NCBI RefSeq assembly: GCF_030867095.1
Contig: NC_081830.1
Span: 36,935,832 to 36,999,831 of the forward strand
Direction of reading: 5' to 3'
Length of the DNA: 64,000 bases
DNA from: Alligator mississippiensis
Lineage: Eukaryota; Chordata; Crocodylia; Alligatoridae
Of this stretch, positions 24,746-37,335 are shown one piece after another; position 1 is the first letter of the stretch; each line of letters opens with the position of its first letter. A program made the translations under genes and the position numbers. Below the pieces are notes generated by a model. That model saw only the letters and a list, made by a program, of their open reading frames with translations, was not told the origin of the DNA and ran no database searches.

Positions 24746-25067
24746 CAGTGCTTCTCAAACTATCTGATGTGGCGGACCAGCAATTTTTTTCCAGTGGGCC
24801 AGGGACCAGTGCCCAGTTCAGCCGGTGGCAGCAACTGCGTGTAACAGTGCTACACAAATGCACTACTGGCTGTTTCTTTCTCTTTCCTCACCTCGCACAA
24901 CATGACATCACCTGGAGTGTTGGAACGTACAAACTGTGGCGCCATGACATATCACTATTATGCTTCTGAAAATATATTTCTTTCTTTCCTGGCAACTCGC
25001 TGCAGACCGGCGACCAGTGGCTCACAGACCAGCACCGGTCCGTGGACCACCACTTTGAGAAGCACTG
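24746..25067. mobile_element. hAT (Charlie/Buster-like) MITE, 322 bp
   Basis: Left end CAGTGCTTCTCAAACT; right end read inward CAGTGCTTCTCAAAG. Flanks TTTTAGAC (24738-24745) and TTCTAGAC (25068-25075), 7 of 8 identical. The inside carries the GGACCAGTG...CCGGTCCGTGGACC sequence of reptile Charlie-type elements. Confidence 0.85.
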
Positions 25068-25234
25068 TTCTAGACCGTCCAATTGAACTACATCTGCAGG
25101 GTGTGCAAAACTAGACGTGCTTCTCAGTTGAGACATTATCAGTACCCAGTTGGGTGAAAGGAACACTTCACAAGTCTTACATATGACACTAATGTTTGTA
25201 TGGGCCAATATCATGGGTTGGTAGTTTTTTTTGC

Positions 25235-25470
25235 ACAATGGTGTGACACTGACTCATGTTTAGTCTGCGACTTACTCTAATCCCTAGATCCTTTTCTACA
25301 GAACTGTGGCCTAATCGGTCAGTTAGTCCCCACCTTATGTTGGTACAATTGATTTATTCCTATGGAATAATTTTGTCTTGGCTTTTCTGATTTTGCACCT
25401 ATGTGTTTATGCTATTTTATTGAAATCCCTAGTCATTTGACCTAGCTTGCTTGCACTTCCTGTGTCCTTA
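25235..25470 (-). mobile_element. Old CR1 LINE fragment
   Basis: CACTGACTCATGTTTAGTCT, CCTAGATCCTTTTCTACAG and GCACCTATGTGTTTATGC follow the order of the CR1 ORF2 3' part on the minus strand. Strongly diverged. Confidence 0.55.
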
Positions 25471-25879
25471 CATCTTGAGTTTCAGGTCTTTGAAAAGCTC
25501 ATGATTTAACTTAGTTGCTCTCTTTCATATAGGGATAGTTAATGGTTCTGCCCATAATATTGTTTAAGAAACTCAACTCAAGCTACTTCTCCCTTAGATT
25601 TGTTTTCCATTAGCTCTTATTTGTGAGGTCTGGGAGTTTACTTAAAGTCTTATTGAAGTGCATTTTCTTTTTTTATTCTGTTCATTTCCTTCTTTTCCCT
25701 TCTAAGAATTCAAAACTATTGCTTTATAATTACTGTCACCCAGCACTCCTTCCACTTTTCATATTCCTCCCTCTTGCTATGGTTCCAACTTCAGGTTCCT
25801 ATTAGAAACCTCCACCTCTTCATACAGAGATCTGCCATTTTTTTCCCCTCCATGTGGGGTAGAAAGGTTGCTGCAAAGA

Positions 25880-26170
25880 GAGGCAGGAAGCCCTGGCATC
25901 CTGAAGCACTGCAGGGGGAGGAGGGGGGCGGGAAGGAGAGATTTTTGTGGTGGAGTGTGGCAGGGCCCCCCATGCCTCTGATTAACTGAGGGGCCCCAGA
26001 AGTCCTGCCCCTCCCCAGCAATTGACAGATGGCCATCTATCAGTCTCTGGGGAGGGGCAGGACTTCTGGGGCCCCTCAGCCCCAGGGGAGGCATGGCGTG
26101 GGCCTGCCACGCCTTGCTGCAAAAATGGTGCCAGATGCAATGCCAGGACTCCGAAATATGGAGGCAGCCT
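25880..26170. mobile_element. Large GC-rich palindrome (fold-back element)
   Basis: Arms 25987-26018 and 26047-26078 are 32-bp perfect inverted repeats around the self-complementary centre AGATGGCCATCT (26027-26038). The symmetry continues imperfectly outward on both sides (ATTTTTGTGG / GTGTGGCAGGGCC on the left, CGTGGGCCTGCC / GCAAAAATGG on the right) to about 140 bp per arm. No termini or target duplication were identified. Open frames of 60-105 codons on both strands here are products of the symmetry. Confidence 0.75.
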
Positions 26171-26369
26171 CCATGAATTAGGTAGGCCCCCTAGACATTG
26201 GTGATAAGATCCTTGGGCTGTTGGGACATCTGCATCCATGGCTGTAGTTTGGCAGACCTCACTTTCAATCCAGGCAAGAGTGGTTACGATTAGTGTGCCT
26301 TCCCAGCAGACACCATGTGAATGTGACCATCACTGTCCCACAATAACTCTTCTCTTTTAAACTAGTTAG

Positions 26370-27812
26370 ACCATTTTCAGGCAGGTAAGAAGTATCCTTC
26401 TTTTCAACTCCTTTTCACTAAGACTCTGGTGACAGATGACTCCACCTGGGGATGGAAGCCACAAGTAGATGGTCTTAAAATATGTCCTCTCAAGAAACTT
26501 GTAGTCGGGGGGACAAATATACATGGTACTGATGGAAACATCCTGAGGGATAGCCAGCACAGGTTTGTCATGGATAGGTCTTGCCTGACCAATCTCATCT
26601 CCTTCTATGACCAAGTGACCTATCACCTGGACAAGGGAGAAAAGATTGACATCATATATCTGGACTTTAAAAAAGCCTTTGATCTGGTGTCCCACAGTCT
26701 CATCATAAAAAAATTAGCCAACTGCAGCCTTGGCTACATCACAGTCCAACGGCTGGGGAATTGGCTCCGAGGTTGGACCCACAGAGTGGTAATCAATGGA
26801 AGTAAATCATCATGGTGCTCTGTGACCAGTGGAGTCCCCCAAGGCTCCATCCTTGGACCTATACTCTTTAACATCTTTATTAATGATGTGGACTTTGGTT
26901 TTAGAAGCGGACTGGTCAAGCTTGCCAATGACACCAAACTTAGGGGTAAAGTCTCCACACCTGAGGATAGGCTGGTTATCCAGGCTGACCTTGATAGGCT
27001 TAGAAAATGGGTAGATAAAAATCTGATGACGTTCAATATAGAAAAAATGCGAGGTACTCCACCTCAGGAGAAAAAACCTGCATCACGCGTATAGGCTCGG
27101 CAGTGTTACGCTCCCTAGCACCATGGCCAAAAGGGACTTAGGGGTCATGATTGACCACAAGATGAACATGAGCCACCAATGTGATGTCACAGCTGGTAAA
27201 GCAGACAAAACTCTGGCTTGCATCCATAGATGCTTCTCAAGCACATCTCAGGATGTCATCCTCCCACTGTACTCAGCTTTGGTGAGGCCACAGCTGGAGT
27301 ACTGCATCCAATTCTGGGCTCCACAATTCAAGAAGGATGTTGAGAAGCTTGAGAGACTCCAGAGGAGAGCCATGTGCGTGATAAAAGGGCAAGAGAACAG
27401 GCCTTATGCTGAGAGACAGAGCCATGGGACTCTTCAACCTGGAAAAGTGCAGGCTCAGGGGTGACCTAGTGGCTGCTTACAAGTATATAAGGGGTGTGCA
27501 TCAGGATCTGGGGGAACGCCTGTTCACCAGAGTGCCCCAAGGGATGACGGGGTCAAATGGTCACAAACTTCTCCAAGACTGTTTTAGACTGGACATAAGG
27601 AAAAACTTCATTACTGTTTGAGCCCCCAAGGCCTGGAATAGACACCCCCAGAGGTGGTGCAAGCACCTACTCTGGACACTTTTAAGAAACATTTGGACAC
27701 CTATCTTGCTGGCATCCTTTGACCCTAGCTAACTTCCTGCCCCTGAGGCAGGGGGCTGGACTCAATGATCTTCTGAGGTCCCTTCCAGCCCTAATGTCTA
27801 TGAAGTCTATGA
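26370..27812 (+). mobile_element. CR1 LINE, 3' 1.4 kb with inactive RT site
   Basis: Plus-strand frame 26429-27094 shows IIYLDFKKAFDLVSHSLIIK, SGVPQGSILGPILFNIFIND and, where FADD is expected, LAND. Frames 27123-27464 and 27406-27621 continue with LVRPQLEYCIQFWAPQFKKD and CRLRGDLVAAYKYIRG, so at least two frame changes are present. The tail is TCTATGAAGTCTATGAA at 27795-27812. Confidence 0.93.
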
Positions 27813-30500
27813 AATACTATAGTTGGCTGTTATGTCCATTACAGGCAAAATTGAAGACATTACAGCTGCTTCCCCAGCTCCTTGTTCTATGGTATGCTGA
27901 CATGTTACTGAGTTGAATATTCATCTGGCCATAGCCATGCTAAATAAAGACCTAAAGTGGTGTTCACCTGGATGTCTGTAATGGAAGTCTTGTCCAGAAG
28001 ATGTACCAGAACAGAAGTGGCATCTGGCATCTGGTTTGGCATATGCAAAGCAAAAGCCTTAGGCAAGAGAATTCCCTTGGCTTGCATGAACTTCTGTAGG
28101 GGTGCAGATGCTTGCCAAAGTTGTTTTGGAAGGATACCTACTGCTGTCTCCAAAACTAATTATTCAGTGTTCTCTTACAGTCAGTGTTCCTTTCCACAAC
28201 CAGTGCCTTTTCTAAACTACACTGTATAGACCTATCTTCTAGCTACACTAAAGAACACAATGTGATGGGCTAGAAAACAGTATAATCCAACAATATTTTT
28301 AGGCCAGCTTGCAAAATCTCCAATTTTGCATAACTTAAAAATACCATTTTTTCCTTCTTTTTCCTCACAGTATCTAGGTCAAAGAATTAAGAAGTACAGA
28401 CTCATGACAACTTACTTTGCAAATTAGTTCCAGCTTGGATTCTTCTTCTTCTTCCTCATCCCTAAAGATGGGATAGCGTATTTCAGTCCAACCAGTGACA
28501 TCTCTAACCTTTAAATATGAAGCAGAAGGCAGGGTAGATGTGCACATTATAGATTAACTGAATCAGAGATGCTTAAACTTGCATGAGCAGCAGCTTGCTT
28601 TGTCAGTATTTGTAACAAAGCAATGTTAAGCTCTGTTTACAAAGAGATGGTCAAAGTATTTTAGTTCTTTCCACAGTTTGATATATTAATCCCTGGCAGA
28701 AGGCATGCATACACATTTCCTAGGTTAAATAATTACTTACTTTTTTTTACAGCAGCTGTCAAGTAACCTAAAGCAGTAACCTAAACCTTAATCTATACCT
28801 AAAGCAGAGAACACAAGTAGAAGACTTGCTGTCTGAGTCACTTGATCAGGGACATGTTCATTATCACAACTGCTGATGACTCTGTGTTGAGCTGTTCCCC
28901 CATAGCTGACTACCCTGCTACTTTTCATAATTCAAATTGATATTCTATAGAAATATGAACCTCTTGCCCCTTAATCAGGACAGGGGTTGTTCTAAAATCA
29001 GGCTGTTTTGTGCCATTGGCATTGAGCAAAAGTTGGAATGCTACAGCCCCAGGGTGAAAAGCTCTTTCTGATGTTTCATATTGAGTGGGATTTTTTCCCT
29101 TCTCTTTGAGGAAGGTGACTGGACAGACCTTACATCTGACTTAGCAAGGGTCACGAGATGAAGTTGCAACACTTCTTTTCCAATAGAAAAAAACACCCAC
29201 TTCCTCTGTAATAAGAAATGCTATGGGTTATTCTCTCTGTCAGTTGTTGCAACAATGCAAATTTCTCACAAAGGGAATATTTCCGTGGTGCTGTTGCTTG
29301 CCTTCTATCGTTTAAGCTTACTTCTTGTTGGCGCTAAGTCATTCTGTCCAAGAATAAATGGGAATTTACACAGTGATGCAAATTCAGCTTTTCTTCAAAG
29401 GACCTTTATATTGTGGGAAAATTGCCTGTACAGACCTGCTGTCATGATAAGCATCTTCTCTCTAGGCCTCGGTGTTCATTGAGGTCACTCACTATCACCC
29501 CTTCCTTCATGCAGGGGCTCCAGGGGTGTAAATACGAGTCCTAATGCCAACTGTTCTTCAGCTTTTTCTGAGAGGGTGAGGTAGGGCACTTGTTGCATAT
29601 GTTGTATCTTCTGTTCCCTTTGTGGGGCTCGTGTCCTGACCAGGAGACTGTTAGATACCCATTGCTTTAAATCCCTTCTCTTAATGCCTGTCTTCAGCTG
29701 CTTTTTTTTCTTATGTATGTTTGTTTGCAGTGGTTTGTTTGGTGCCAAACATGTTACACGGCTGAGCTAGCTTCAGGCCTTGCTCTTCATGCTTTTTGTT
29801 CTTCATTTTATGCCTCTTACAGAAGCTCCCAGTCAGTCTCAAGTGGCTGACATAGTTACAACCCGGAGTGGTAAGTGATCTGCCTCATCTTTTCAGGCTG
29901 AACCAGCCAGAACAGGAAGTCGCATCCAGCTTCTGAAGATGAAGGCTGTCCAGGCCGGTTTGGCTAAATCTAGCAGAGAGCATTCAGCAGAGTTTGTGGC
30001 TAGGTATGCACGTACCCAAAGATCCACTCATCACAGTAGTTTTATGCCTGGCAAAGCCCCCAGACCAAGCACTAGCTATCCTTGTTGCAGAGCAGTATCT
30101 TAGTGCACAGCTGCCCATCCCAAGTAGCCTTTATAGCCTTTGCTAAAGCAGCACTGGTTCTTGTTCTTTTCTGAGCTGATAAAGGGTAAGATGAGAAGGG
30201 CAAGGTGTTCAACAGGCTCAGTATGCTGCTCTTCATTGGTTTCTTGGAATTGAGGTTTGCCTTTCCCAGATGGGAAGTAGAAGAAGGTCGATCCTAATGG
30301 ATCACTCGCATGTGTTCAGTGTTGACAAAGGCAAAGAAACACAGTACTTGCTCTGTCTTCCTCCAGTGGCTCTCAAGTGCTGAGGGACAGCAACATACCT
30401 GGCACCTTTGTGTTTGCTGTCTTGGGTGCTGAGGACTATGGAGGTTCTGGCTTTCTCCTTTCCCCCGCCCGATGGTTCCTCAGATGCTGGGATCTGGGAA
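27813..30500. other. Intergenic stretch without recognised features
   Basis: I see no exon, RNA gene or clear repeat between the two CR1 copies. Open frames such as 27957-28229 or 29255-29482 have no family resemblance. Confidence 0.45.
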
Positions 30501-30512
30501 GAATTCATTGCT

Positions 30513-30600
30513 ATTCTCCCCTTCTTAAAAATGGGTACCACGTTGGTCCTGAGGACTGGAAAAGGGCCAACGTGGTGCCCATTTTTAAGAAGGGGAGAAG
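30513..30600. repeat. Inverted repeat at the 5' end of a CR1 copy
   Basis: Arms 30513-30546 and 30567-30600 are 34-bp inverted repeats with two mismatches around a 20-bp spacer. The right arm and spacer belong to CR1 ORF2 (GTGGTGCCCATTTTTAAGAA encodes the VVPIFKKG motif); the left arm is a reversed copy. Confidence 0.8.
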
Positions 30601-31787
30601 GGATGAGCTGGGTAAATTTAGGCCAGTCAGTCTTACCTCTATCCTTGGGAAAACACTGGAAAAATCATTAAAGAGTGCATTTGTGAAGACCCAGCAGGGG
30701 AAATGATGCTGAAAGGAAACCTGCACGGGTTCATCACATGTAGATCCTGCCTGGCAAACCTTATAGCCTTTTACAACCAGACCACACACTGCCTTGACAC
30801 TGGAGCTGAGGCAGATGTCCTCTACCTGGGTTTAAGAAGGCCTTCAATACTATTTCACATCCTATTCTCATAAGGAAGCTAGCAGGCTGTGGAGTGGATG
30901 CTTACACACTCAGGTGGGTGGCCAACTGGCTTAGGGACCGCACCCAGAGAGTGGTGGTGGATGGGTCATTTTCGACCTGGAAGGAGGTAGGTAGTGGTGT
31001 CCCGCAGGGTTCAGTCCTTGGACCAGTGTTATTTAATATCTTCATCAGCGATTTGGATGAGGGTGTGGAGAGCACCCTGTCCAAGTTTGCAGATGACACC
31101 AAGTTATGGGGCAAAGTTAACACAGCAGAGGGCAGGGAGTGGATACAGGCCGATCTGGATAGGTTGGGTCAATGGGCAGAACGAAACAGGATGCAATTCA
31201 ACAAAGACAAATGCAAAGTACTCCACCTAGGGAGGAATCCCCAGCACACCTATAGGTTGAGGGAGGACCTCCTCAGCAGCTCAGCAGCTGAGAGGGATCT
31301 TGGAGTCATAGTTGACTCCAAGATGAACATGAGCCAAGTGTAACAAAGCCATCAACAAAGCCAATTGCACCTTATTGTGTATTAGTGTATTAGCATGACC
31401 AACAGATCAAGGGAGGTGATTCTCCCCCTCTATACGGCATTGGTCAGGCCACAGTTGGAGTACTGTGTCCAGTTCTGGGTGCCGCACTTCAAGAGGAACA
31501 CGGAGAATCTGGAGAGGGTCCAGAGGAGGGCCACTCATATGATTAGTGGCCTCTGTCCAAAACCCTACAAGGGGAGGTTGAGAGATCTGGATCTGGATAA
31601 GGGTGGCCAGAATCTGGAACGGGCTGCCAAGAGAGATGGTACTATCACCTAACTTGGAAGTCTTCAAGAGGAGGCTAGATAGGCACCTGGCTGGGGTCAT
31701 CTGACCTCAGTCCTTTTCTTGCCTGGGGCAGGGGGTTGGACACGATGATCCTTCGGGGTCCCTTCTGACTCTACTATCTATGAATCT
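30547..31787 (+). mobile_element. CR1 LINE, 3' 1.2 kb
   Basis: Translation shows [40 protein letters not shown] with an intact [11 protein letters not shown] motif in the frame 30894-31343, and LVRPQLEYCVQFWVPHFKRN in 31395-31652. The tail TCTACTATCTATGAATC ends it. At least three frame changes and an internal loss before the C-terminus make it inactive. Confidence 0.93.
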
Positions 31788-31789
31788 AT

Positions 31790-34130
31790 TGTCCTCGAGA
31801 AAGCTGCATGAAAAGGGGGTGCTGAGTGGTCTCGAGAGCTTCAGCCACTAGGAGACGGGCCAGTGTCCCAGCACATTCCATGCAGGCCTTCACTCCTAAC
31901 AGATGCTGTTGTGATGGTAAGTGCTACCTGTGTAATTCAGAAAACTGATTTTTCCTTGTGCTTTCTAGGATCCAAACAGTATAGGGTTCTCCCATGCGCT
32001 CAAAGGACTTCTCCTTGGAGGGATCAGGTGAGTTAGCCTTTTTACTTGGCCAGTCCAGGCAGTTTAACTGTCTCCTTCTATGAGTGTTGTGTTGTGTTGT
32101 GTGTTTGAGGCTTCAAATGCAGATGGGATGATCTCCCTGCCTGTTTCCCTACTGCAAGTACAAACTTTCCTACAGTTTTGGGAGCTCACGGGGGCTGGCC
32201 TGCCCACTGTTGGGAACAGGTAAATGCCCTTTATCCCACTCAGACTCAAGCTTCCCCATCCCATCTCACCTGTTCACTAGCAGCCTTCGATGTTGGGAAC
32301 AGAAGGTGAATTCTGGGGTTGGATCTAATCTCAACCTGCATCACTGTAATATTGCTTGATCGACTGTTATCACAGTGACTGCCACGAAGAGACTGCTCAC
32401 TGAGTTCTTTTGACTGCAGCCAATTAAAAGCAGCCTTGGAAGCATGGCTAATTCATAGGCTTTTGTTTCCCTTAGCAAAAACTGAAAGTACATGTAGGGA
32501 CTCCGGGGCTGATGATACTGCAGTGAGAAAGCAGCTGATGACTCGAAATCAATAAAAGTCACAGAAATAGCAACTAATCTGTTGGTCTGAAATTTGAAAT
32601 TATTTCTTAATTTTCATTTCATCACTGGGATATAAAATAAACAACTGGATCTTTAGATACCAGGTACAGTGTAATATTAAAGGATTAAAGTTCTGCTCAA
32701 GCCTTGCTATCCACAGGGTGAGCAAGGTCAAGGCACAAAAGTTGACACACAAGGGGAGTGATGCAGTTTGCTTCATATCTGGCTGCCTTTGACTACCCTG
32801 CCCAAGTGACCAGGTACCCACTGACACCTGGGTTTACTGCGGTGGACCATGATCTCATCTAAAACCTTCACATGAAATCCAGATAATAGCTGTGTTACCT
32901 TACCACAGGTTACCTGAGCGAACACGAGGAAGCACAGCTCAGAACCTACATTTAGAAGAAACTTATACAGGAGTTTTTTGTAAATGATGAATATCTGTTT
33001 CTAACACAGAAGGTCAGAGCAGCATACATGCATCTTTCTGTTTAGTTTGAGATTTTTCTCTAGTTCTGAAATTTGGTGATATAGGCATTACAAATTCTCA
33101 CACTAGTGGATGTTATTCTGAAAGCCCTGAGTCTATGGGTCATTTTGTCGAGAGAGAATCTCAGCTTTTGTTCTAGTTTTTGAAGTTATGGACAGAAACT
33201 GGAGTGAGTGAATCCCACGAGCTCCAAAAAAATGAAATGCAAACCAAAATAGAACAAGAACAAAATTTTTAAAAACAGAAATCTCATGATTTGTGGGGGA
33301 TGGAGGCTGATTCATGGCTTTTGACTGCTTAGGATAGGCAACACTAACGTTTGGGAAGGAGAGTGGGAGAAAACGGAGAAGAAAGGATCCTTTAAACAAT
33401 TTGCAAAGGTAGTTACAAAACTAAAATTGCAATTATGTACATTGTAGCATTGGGGAGCTCACAAACATTCCAGGTGTGGGGGCTGATTGTAGGTTTCACA
33501 GTTAAGTGGTATTTCAAGAGTTGAATCTTTAAAGATGTTTTTAGAAGTTACCCCAACTATCTCAGAGTGTACATGACAGTATCATTTAACAGATGCCACT
33601 CATCCCAAATGCCAGGCTGTATTTATTTGTTAGATTGACAACAAAGGCTCAGGGCAGCTTAAAGTAAGAGACAAAATATCATATAAAAACAGATAAAATA
33701 CAATATACAATAAAAATTTCTTAAGCAATACCTCAATTTAGCTTTGCTTGTTGGACACCCATCCGAATAAGAAGGTCTTACAGCACTGCTGGAAAATGTC
33801 CAGACCCTGGTAGACCTCAAAGGGGAGGGAATTGCAAAGCTGATGAGCAGCTACTGAGAATGACCTGCCTTGTGTTTTTGTCAAACCGACCCAGCTCTCT
33901 GATGGCATTGTAGTTTGAGATGTGGAAATTCAGAATCTGAATTCTGCAGCTCGAGTGCTGAGTTATTTTTTGTAAGGACCTGCACCTATGCAAAGAGAAC
34001 AAAGCCTATTTACTTTAAGATGCTGAAGTTGGAAAGGAATTCGAGTTCTTGAAATATCTCTTTAGAGGTGAAACTGATGTGCATTAGTTGTTGAATTCTT
34101 TCTTAATTGAATACTTGATGGGTTCAGGTT
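31790..34130. other. Intergenic stretch, one possible old repeat
   Basis: No exon recognised. 33618-33860 (AGGCTCAGGGCAGCTTAAAG, GATAAAATACAATATACAAT, then GGGAGGGAATTGCAAAG) resembles a widespread reptile repeat with a 'CTCAGGGCGGCTTACA' start, but I cannot name the family. Confidence 0.35.
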
Positions 34131-34133
34131 TAC

Positions 34134-34235
34134 AGATTCACAGAAGTTTAGGGCTGGAAGAGATCTTGTGAGATCATCAGGTCCAGCACCCCTGCTCTAG
34201 GCAGGAAAGACTGATGGGGTCAAATAACACCAGCA
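34134..34235 (-). mobile_element. Short CR1 LINE 3' end
   Basis: TTACAGATTCACAGAAGTTTA followed by GGGCTGGAAGAGATCTTGTG and CATCAGGTCCAGCACC is the CR1 3' untranslated end on the minus strand, about 100 bp long. Confidence 0.75.
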
Positions 34236-34654
34236 AGGTATGCATCCAAAAGGTGGTTTGTTTGTTTGTTTTTATTTTGTTGTTTGTCTGTTAATGTTTC
34301 TCTCGTTTTTTACAATGAACTGTTTCAAATCAGTATTTCACTACATGGAATAAGTTAATCAGGCTAAAACATTCAACTTCCTCTTATGTTAATCTATCGC
34401 TACATAGGAGATCTAATTATCTATAGCTCTTGTACAACAACTTTGTGTGTTATATCCCATTATATCCCACTTTGGACATGTGTTTATTTAGTTAAACCCT
34501 AAACCCTTTGAAACCCTAGAAAACAGATATGCCTACCACGGTAGGTCCCATGTTCTCTGTTGGCAAGTACTTTGCTGAATGTTTATAGCGGGGAAGGGGT
34601 GGGGAACATATCAGGTTGTACTTAAATACTCTTCTTTTTAGCATCAACTCTACC

Positions 34655-34728
34655 AATGAAAGAGACAGGATGCTGGGCTAGAAGATTCTGTTGCCTGACC
34701 TGGCATGGTGTTTCTTATGTTCTTACAT
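34655..34728 (+). repeat. LINE/SINE 3' tail (ACAGGATGCTGGGCTAGA type)
   Basis: GACAGGATGCTGGGCTAG, CTGACCTGGCATGGTG and TTCTTATGTTCTTAC are the end of a repeat common in reptile genomes. A related copy lies at 48925-49020. Confidence 0.45.
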
Positions 34729-34729
34729 T

Positions 34730-36860
34730 TAATGTTTAAAAAGCCTTGGCTTCATGCTTGTTATTGCAATAATTTCTAAAACCAGACTAAACAGATGCTG
34801 TCTCCAGGCATACACATGGTTTCTGCTTTGGTTAAAGGGCTGGTGAAGATGTCTTGGTATCCACAGTTTGCATACAATGCTTTTCGTGTCTCCTTCAGTG
34901 TTTGCAAGATCAGGACCTGTGTACATGGAAACTCTACTCACAGGGACAATTGTATTCACTTTGACAGGACAATTTATATGTAGGTATGTAAGTACACATA
35001 CAGTGAGTGACCATTCTAACAGTGAAGCTCTCTATTCATCTTCCATGGCAGAACTGTACGTTGGAGTTTGGGCTTGCTTCTGCCTTGGAGTTAATGGACT
35101 TTGTTCTTTGAGATCAAGCAGTAAGCAGCTCACACTTTTAGATCCAGAGGTCCAATGTTCAGTTTCCACTAAAGGACCTGATCAGAGATTGTTACGCTAT
35201 GGCCAAAGTTGAGGTCTTGGATGTGGGAGCAGTTCATCTTTGATTTCCAACCCCCCCTTCCCTCCCCGACAACCATATGCTTAGAGTACAAAGGACGGTG
35301 TTTTTCCTACCGCATGCTTAGGGCATGCAGGAAGCAGAGAAGCTCTATATCTGGATGACCAACTTCAGTCATACTGCCTGGTTCCTTGACTCTTCCAATT
35401 CTGTTGAACCTGTAGTCTATCACAGATTCACACCATGATCAGTCCTCTACCCCAGTCAAATTCTCCAGGAAAGCAAACAACTTCCTCATTCAGTGTGAAT
35501 TTCATTTCCTTGTGTAAGTGCACAGGACCTCTTTATTCAGAGATCAGAGCTGTTGGTCATGTGGGAGGGATGAGGCGTATGACTGATGGGCAGTGGAGGC
35601 GAGGTGCTACTTCGGACCATCTATGGGAGAAACAGGATGCGTGCTGACACATCCAAACTATTATAAATATCCGCCAATTTGCAGCATATCCCTACCTTTC
35701 TTGAGGAAGAACAGCAAGCTTCTTCAGAGCTTCTACAATAACTTATATACTGCCCACAGAGGGAGACAGAGAAATACCAATTTGAACCAGCTGGTAACTC
35801 CTTGCATTGGCATCACACTGTTCCAGTTCTCTCAGGTAAGTGGGGAAGGGGGAAGGCAAGAATTTGCTGGGATTTGATATTTGCTATGATTAAGGGTGAT
35901 CTCATAAGGAAATTAAACGCAAATGTTTCTGATCTAATCTTAGAGGAACTTTGAAAGGAAGGAAGAATGTCTTGTGTTTCCCAGCTGGGGCTCATTCAGC
36001 TGCTCTGTATCTGAGCATTGGGCTTCTGTGCTTAGAGTCTTGGGTCTTGTCTCTAAGTGACGTGAGGAGCATTTGGCCGACTGGAATTGCTCTGGAGGGA
36101 CTTACAAAGGGGAAGGAGTGTCACTTCTCACTGGATAAACTGTATTCTAAGCACAGTGTTTCTTGCTTACCTAGAGCAGCTGTTCACAGAAATGAGTCTG
36201 CTTCTGTGACTTGTCCTCGTGGTAACGGCTGGAAGCCCCAAACAGCTCATTGTTTAAATAGACCAGACAAAGGGTGAGAGGGGAAACTGAGGCGTAGAGC
36301 GGTGAAATGATTTTCTAAACAGTACGTAGCAGAGTCAGGAATTGGCTCAGATTTCCCAATTGCCATTCCAGTGCCTCTCTAGGTCCCTGACAAAAGCAGA
36401 GCAATTGCACACAAATTATATTGTTCCTCCAAGCTCTTCTAGCTTGTTGGAGGCAAAGAGCTCACATTGGTTGGTGAATGTGAAATAGCTGTAGCAGAGT
36501 AGCTGGGGTAAGAGAATTGTGTGGGCAGCAGTGCAGTGGGTTTCACATCCTTTTTCTCCAGGGTCAGTTCAGATAGAACTAACAATTCCACCCATGTCTT
36601 GCAAAACGTTACGTCCCTACTCAATGGTTTTGTAAGACATCATCACTTGTGGAGCTGCTGCTGGTCAGCTTTCACTTCCAAAACGCATTTCCTTCTCAGT
36701 TGCAGTTCTTTCTATTACGTTGAAACTAAAACATGTTCAAGTGGTAACTGCCTTGTTGGTATTTATTATGCAATTGCACAGAATCCAGGGGTTGCTAAAG
36801 AAATTAATGCAAATAGTAATGATCAGCTACTTGGATACGATACCAGTAGTAATCAGCAGG
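34730..36860. other. Intergenic stretch without recognised gene
   Basis: Small open frames (for example 34868-35212) show no recognisable family. A MIR-like minus-strand tail (GGGGAAACTGAGGCGTAGAG) lies at about 36270-36370. Confidence 0.4.
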
Positions 36861-36861
36861 G

Positions 36862-37099
36862 GGAGAAAATATTATTAGGCGGTGGGGGGGGGGGCGATAT
36901 GGGGCAAGCCCACCTGACCCCTGCCCCTCCCTCCCACAAGCCCATAGTAGGAGCCAGCATGCGCTGGCGCTATACGCATGGCGGCAGCACTAGGCACAGT
37001 GCTGCAGTGGTGGGGCATGGCGATGGCACTGTCACTGGCCACTGCAAAATTAGTTTGGGGGGGCTAAGCCCCATTAGCCCTTGCCTTCCACCGCCTATG
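36862..37099. mobile_element. GC-rich MITE, copy 1 (AGGCGGTGG termini)
   Basis: It shares order and sequence with 58581-58824: AGAAAATATTATT, TGACCCCTGCCCCTCCCTCC, GCCAGCATGCGCTGG-like centre, TGCAAAATTAGT, GGGGCTAAGCCCCATTAGCCC and GCCTATG. The left part AGGCGGTGG is repeated inverted at the right end (CCACCGCCT). A 275-codon open frame across it is not a gene. Confidence 0.7.
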
Positions 37100-37238
37100 C
37101 CAGTAGTGGCTCAGCAGACTGGGACTTTGCTTAACCCAGGTGGGCAAACCACACCTACTAATGTGGTTGGACTGAATGTCTTGGTAAGACTGAGTTTAAT
37201 TTGCTCCAGGTGTTCCCTGCGATGGTACCAGCAGTATG

Positions 37239-37335
37239 TAAAAAAAACAAAACAAAAAAAAACCCAAAACCCCCCCGGAAAAAAACACCCAACAAAAAAC
37301 ACAAAAAAAAAGAACAAAAAAAATCGCCCCCCAAA
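37239..37335. repeat. A-rich low-complexity tract with C runs
   Basis: Nearly 100 bases consist of A runs separated by short C runs. It gives phenylalanine-rich open frames on the minus strand that are artefacts. Confidence 0.8.

Noticed and set aside
34495-34525. CCCTAAACCC-like telomeric motif
   Set aside because: Only two imperfect units; not an interstitial telomere array.
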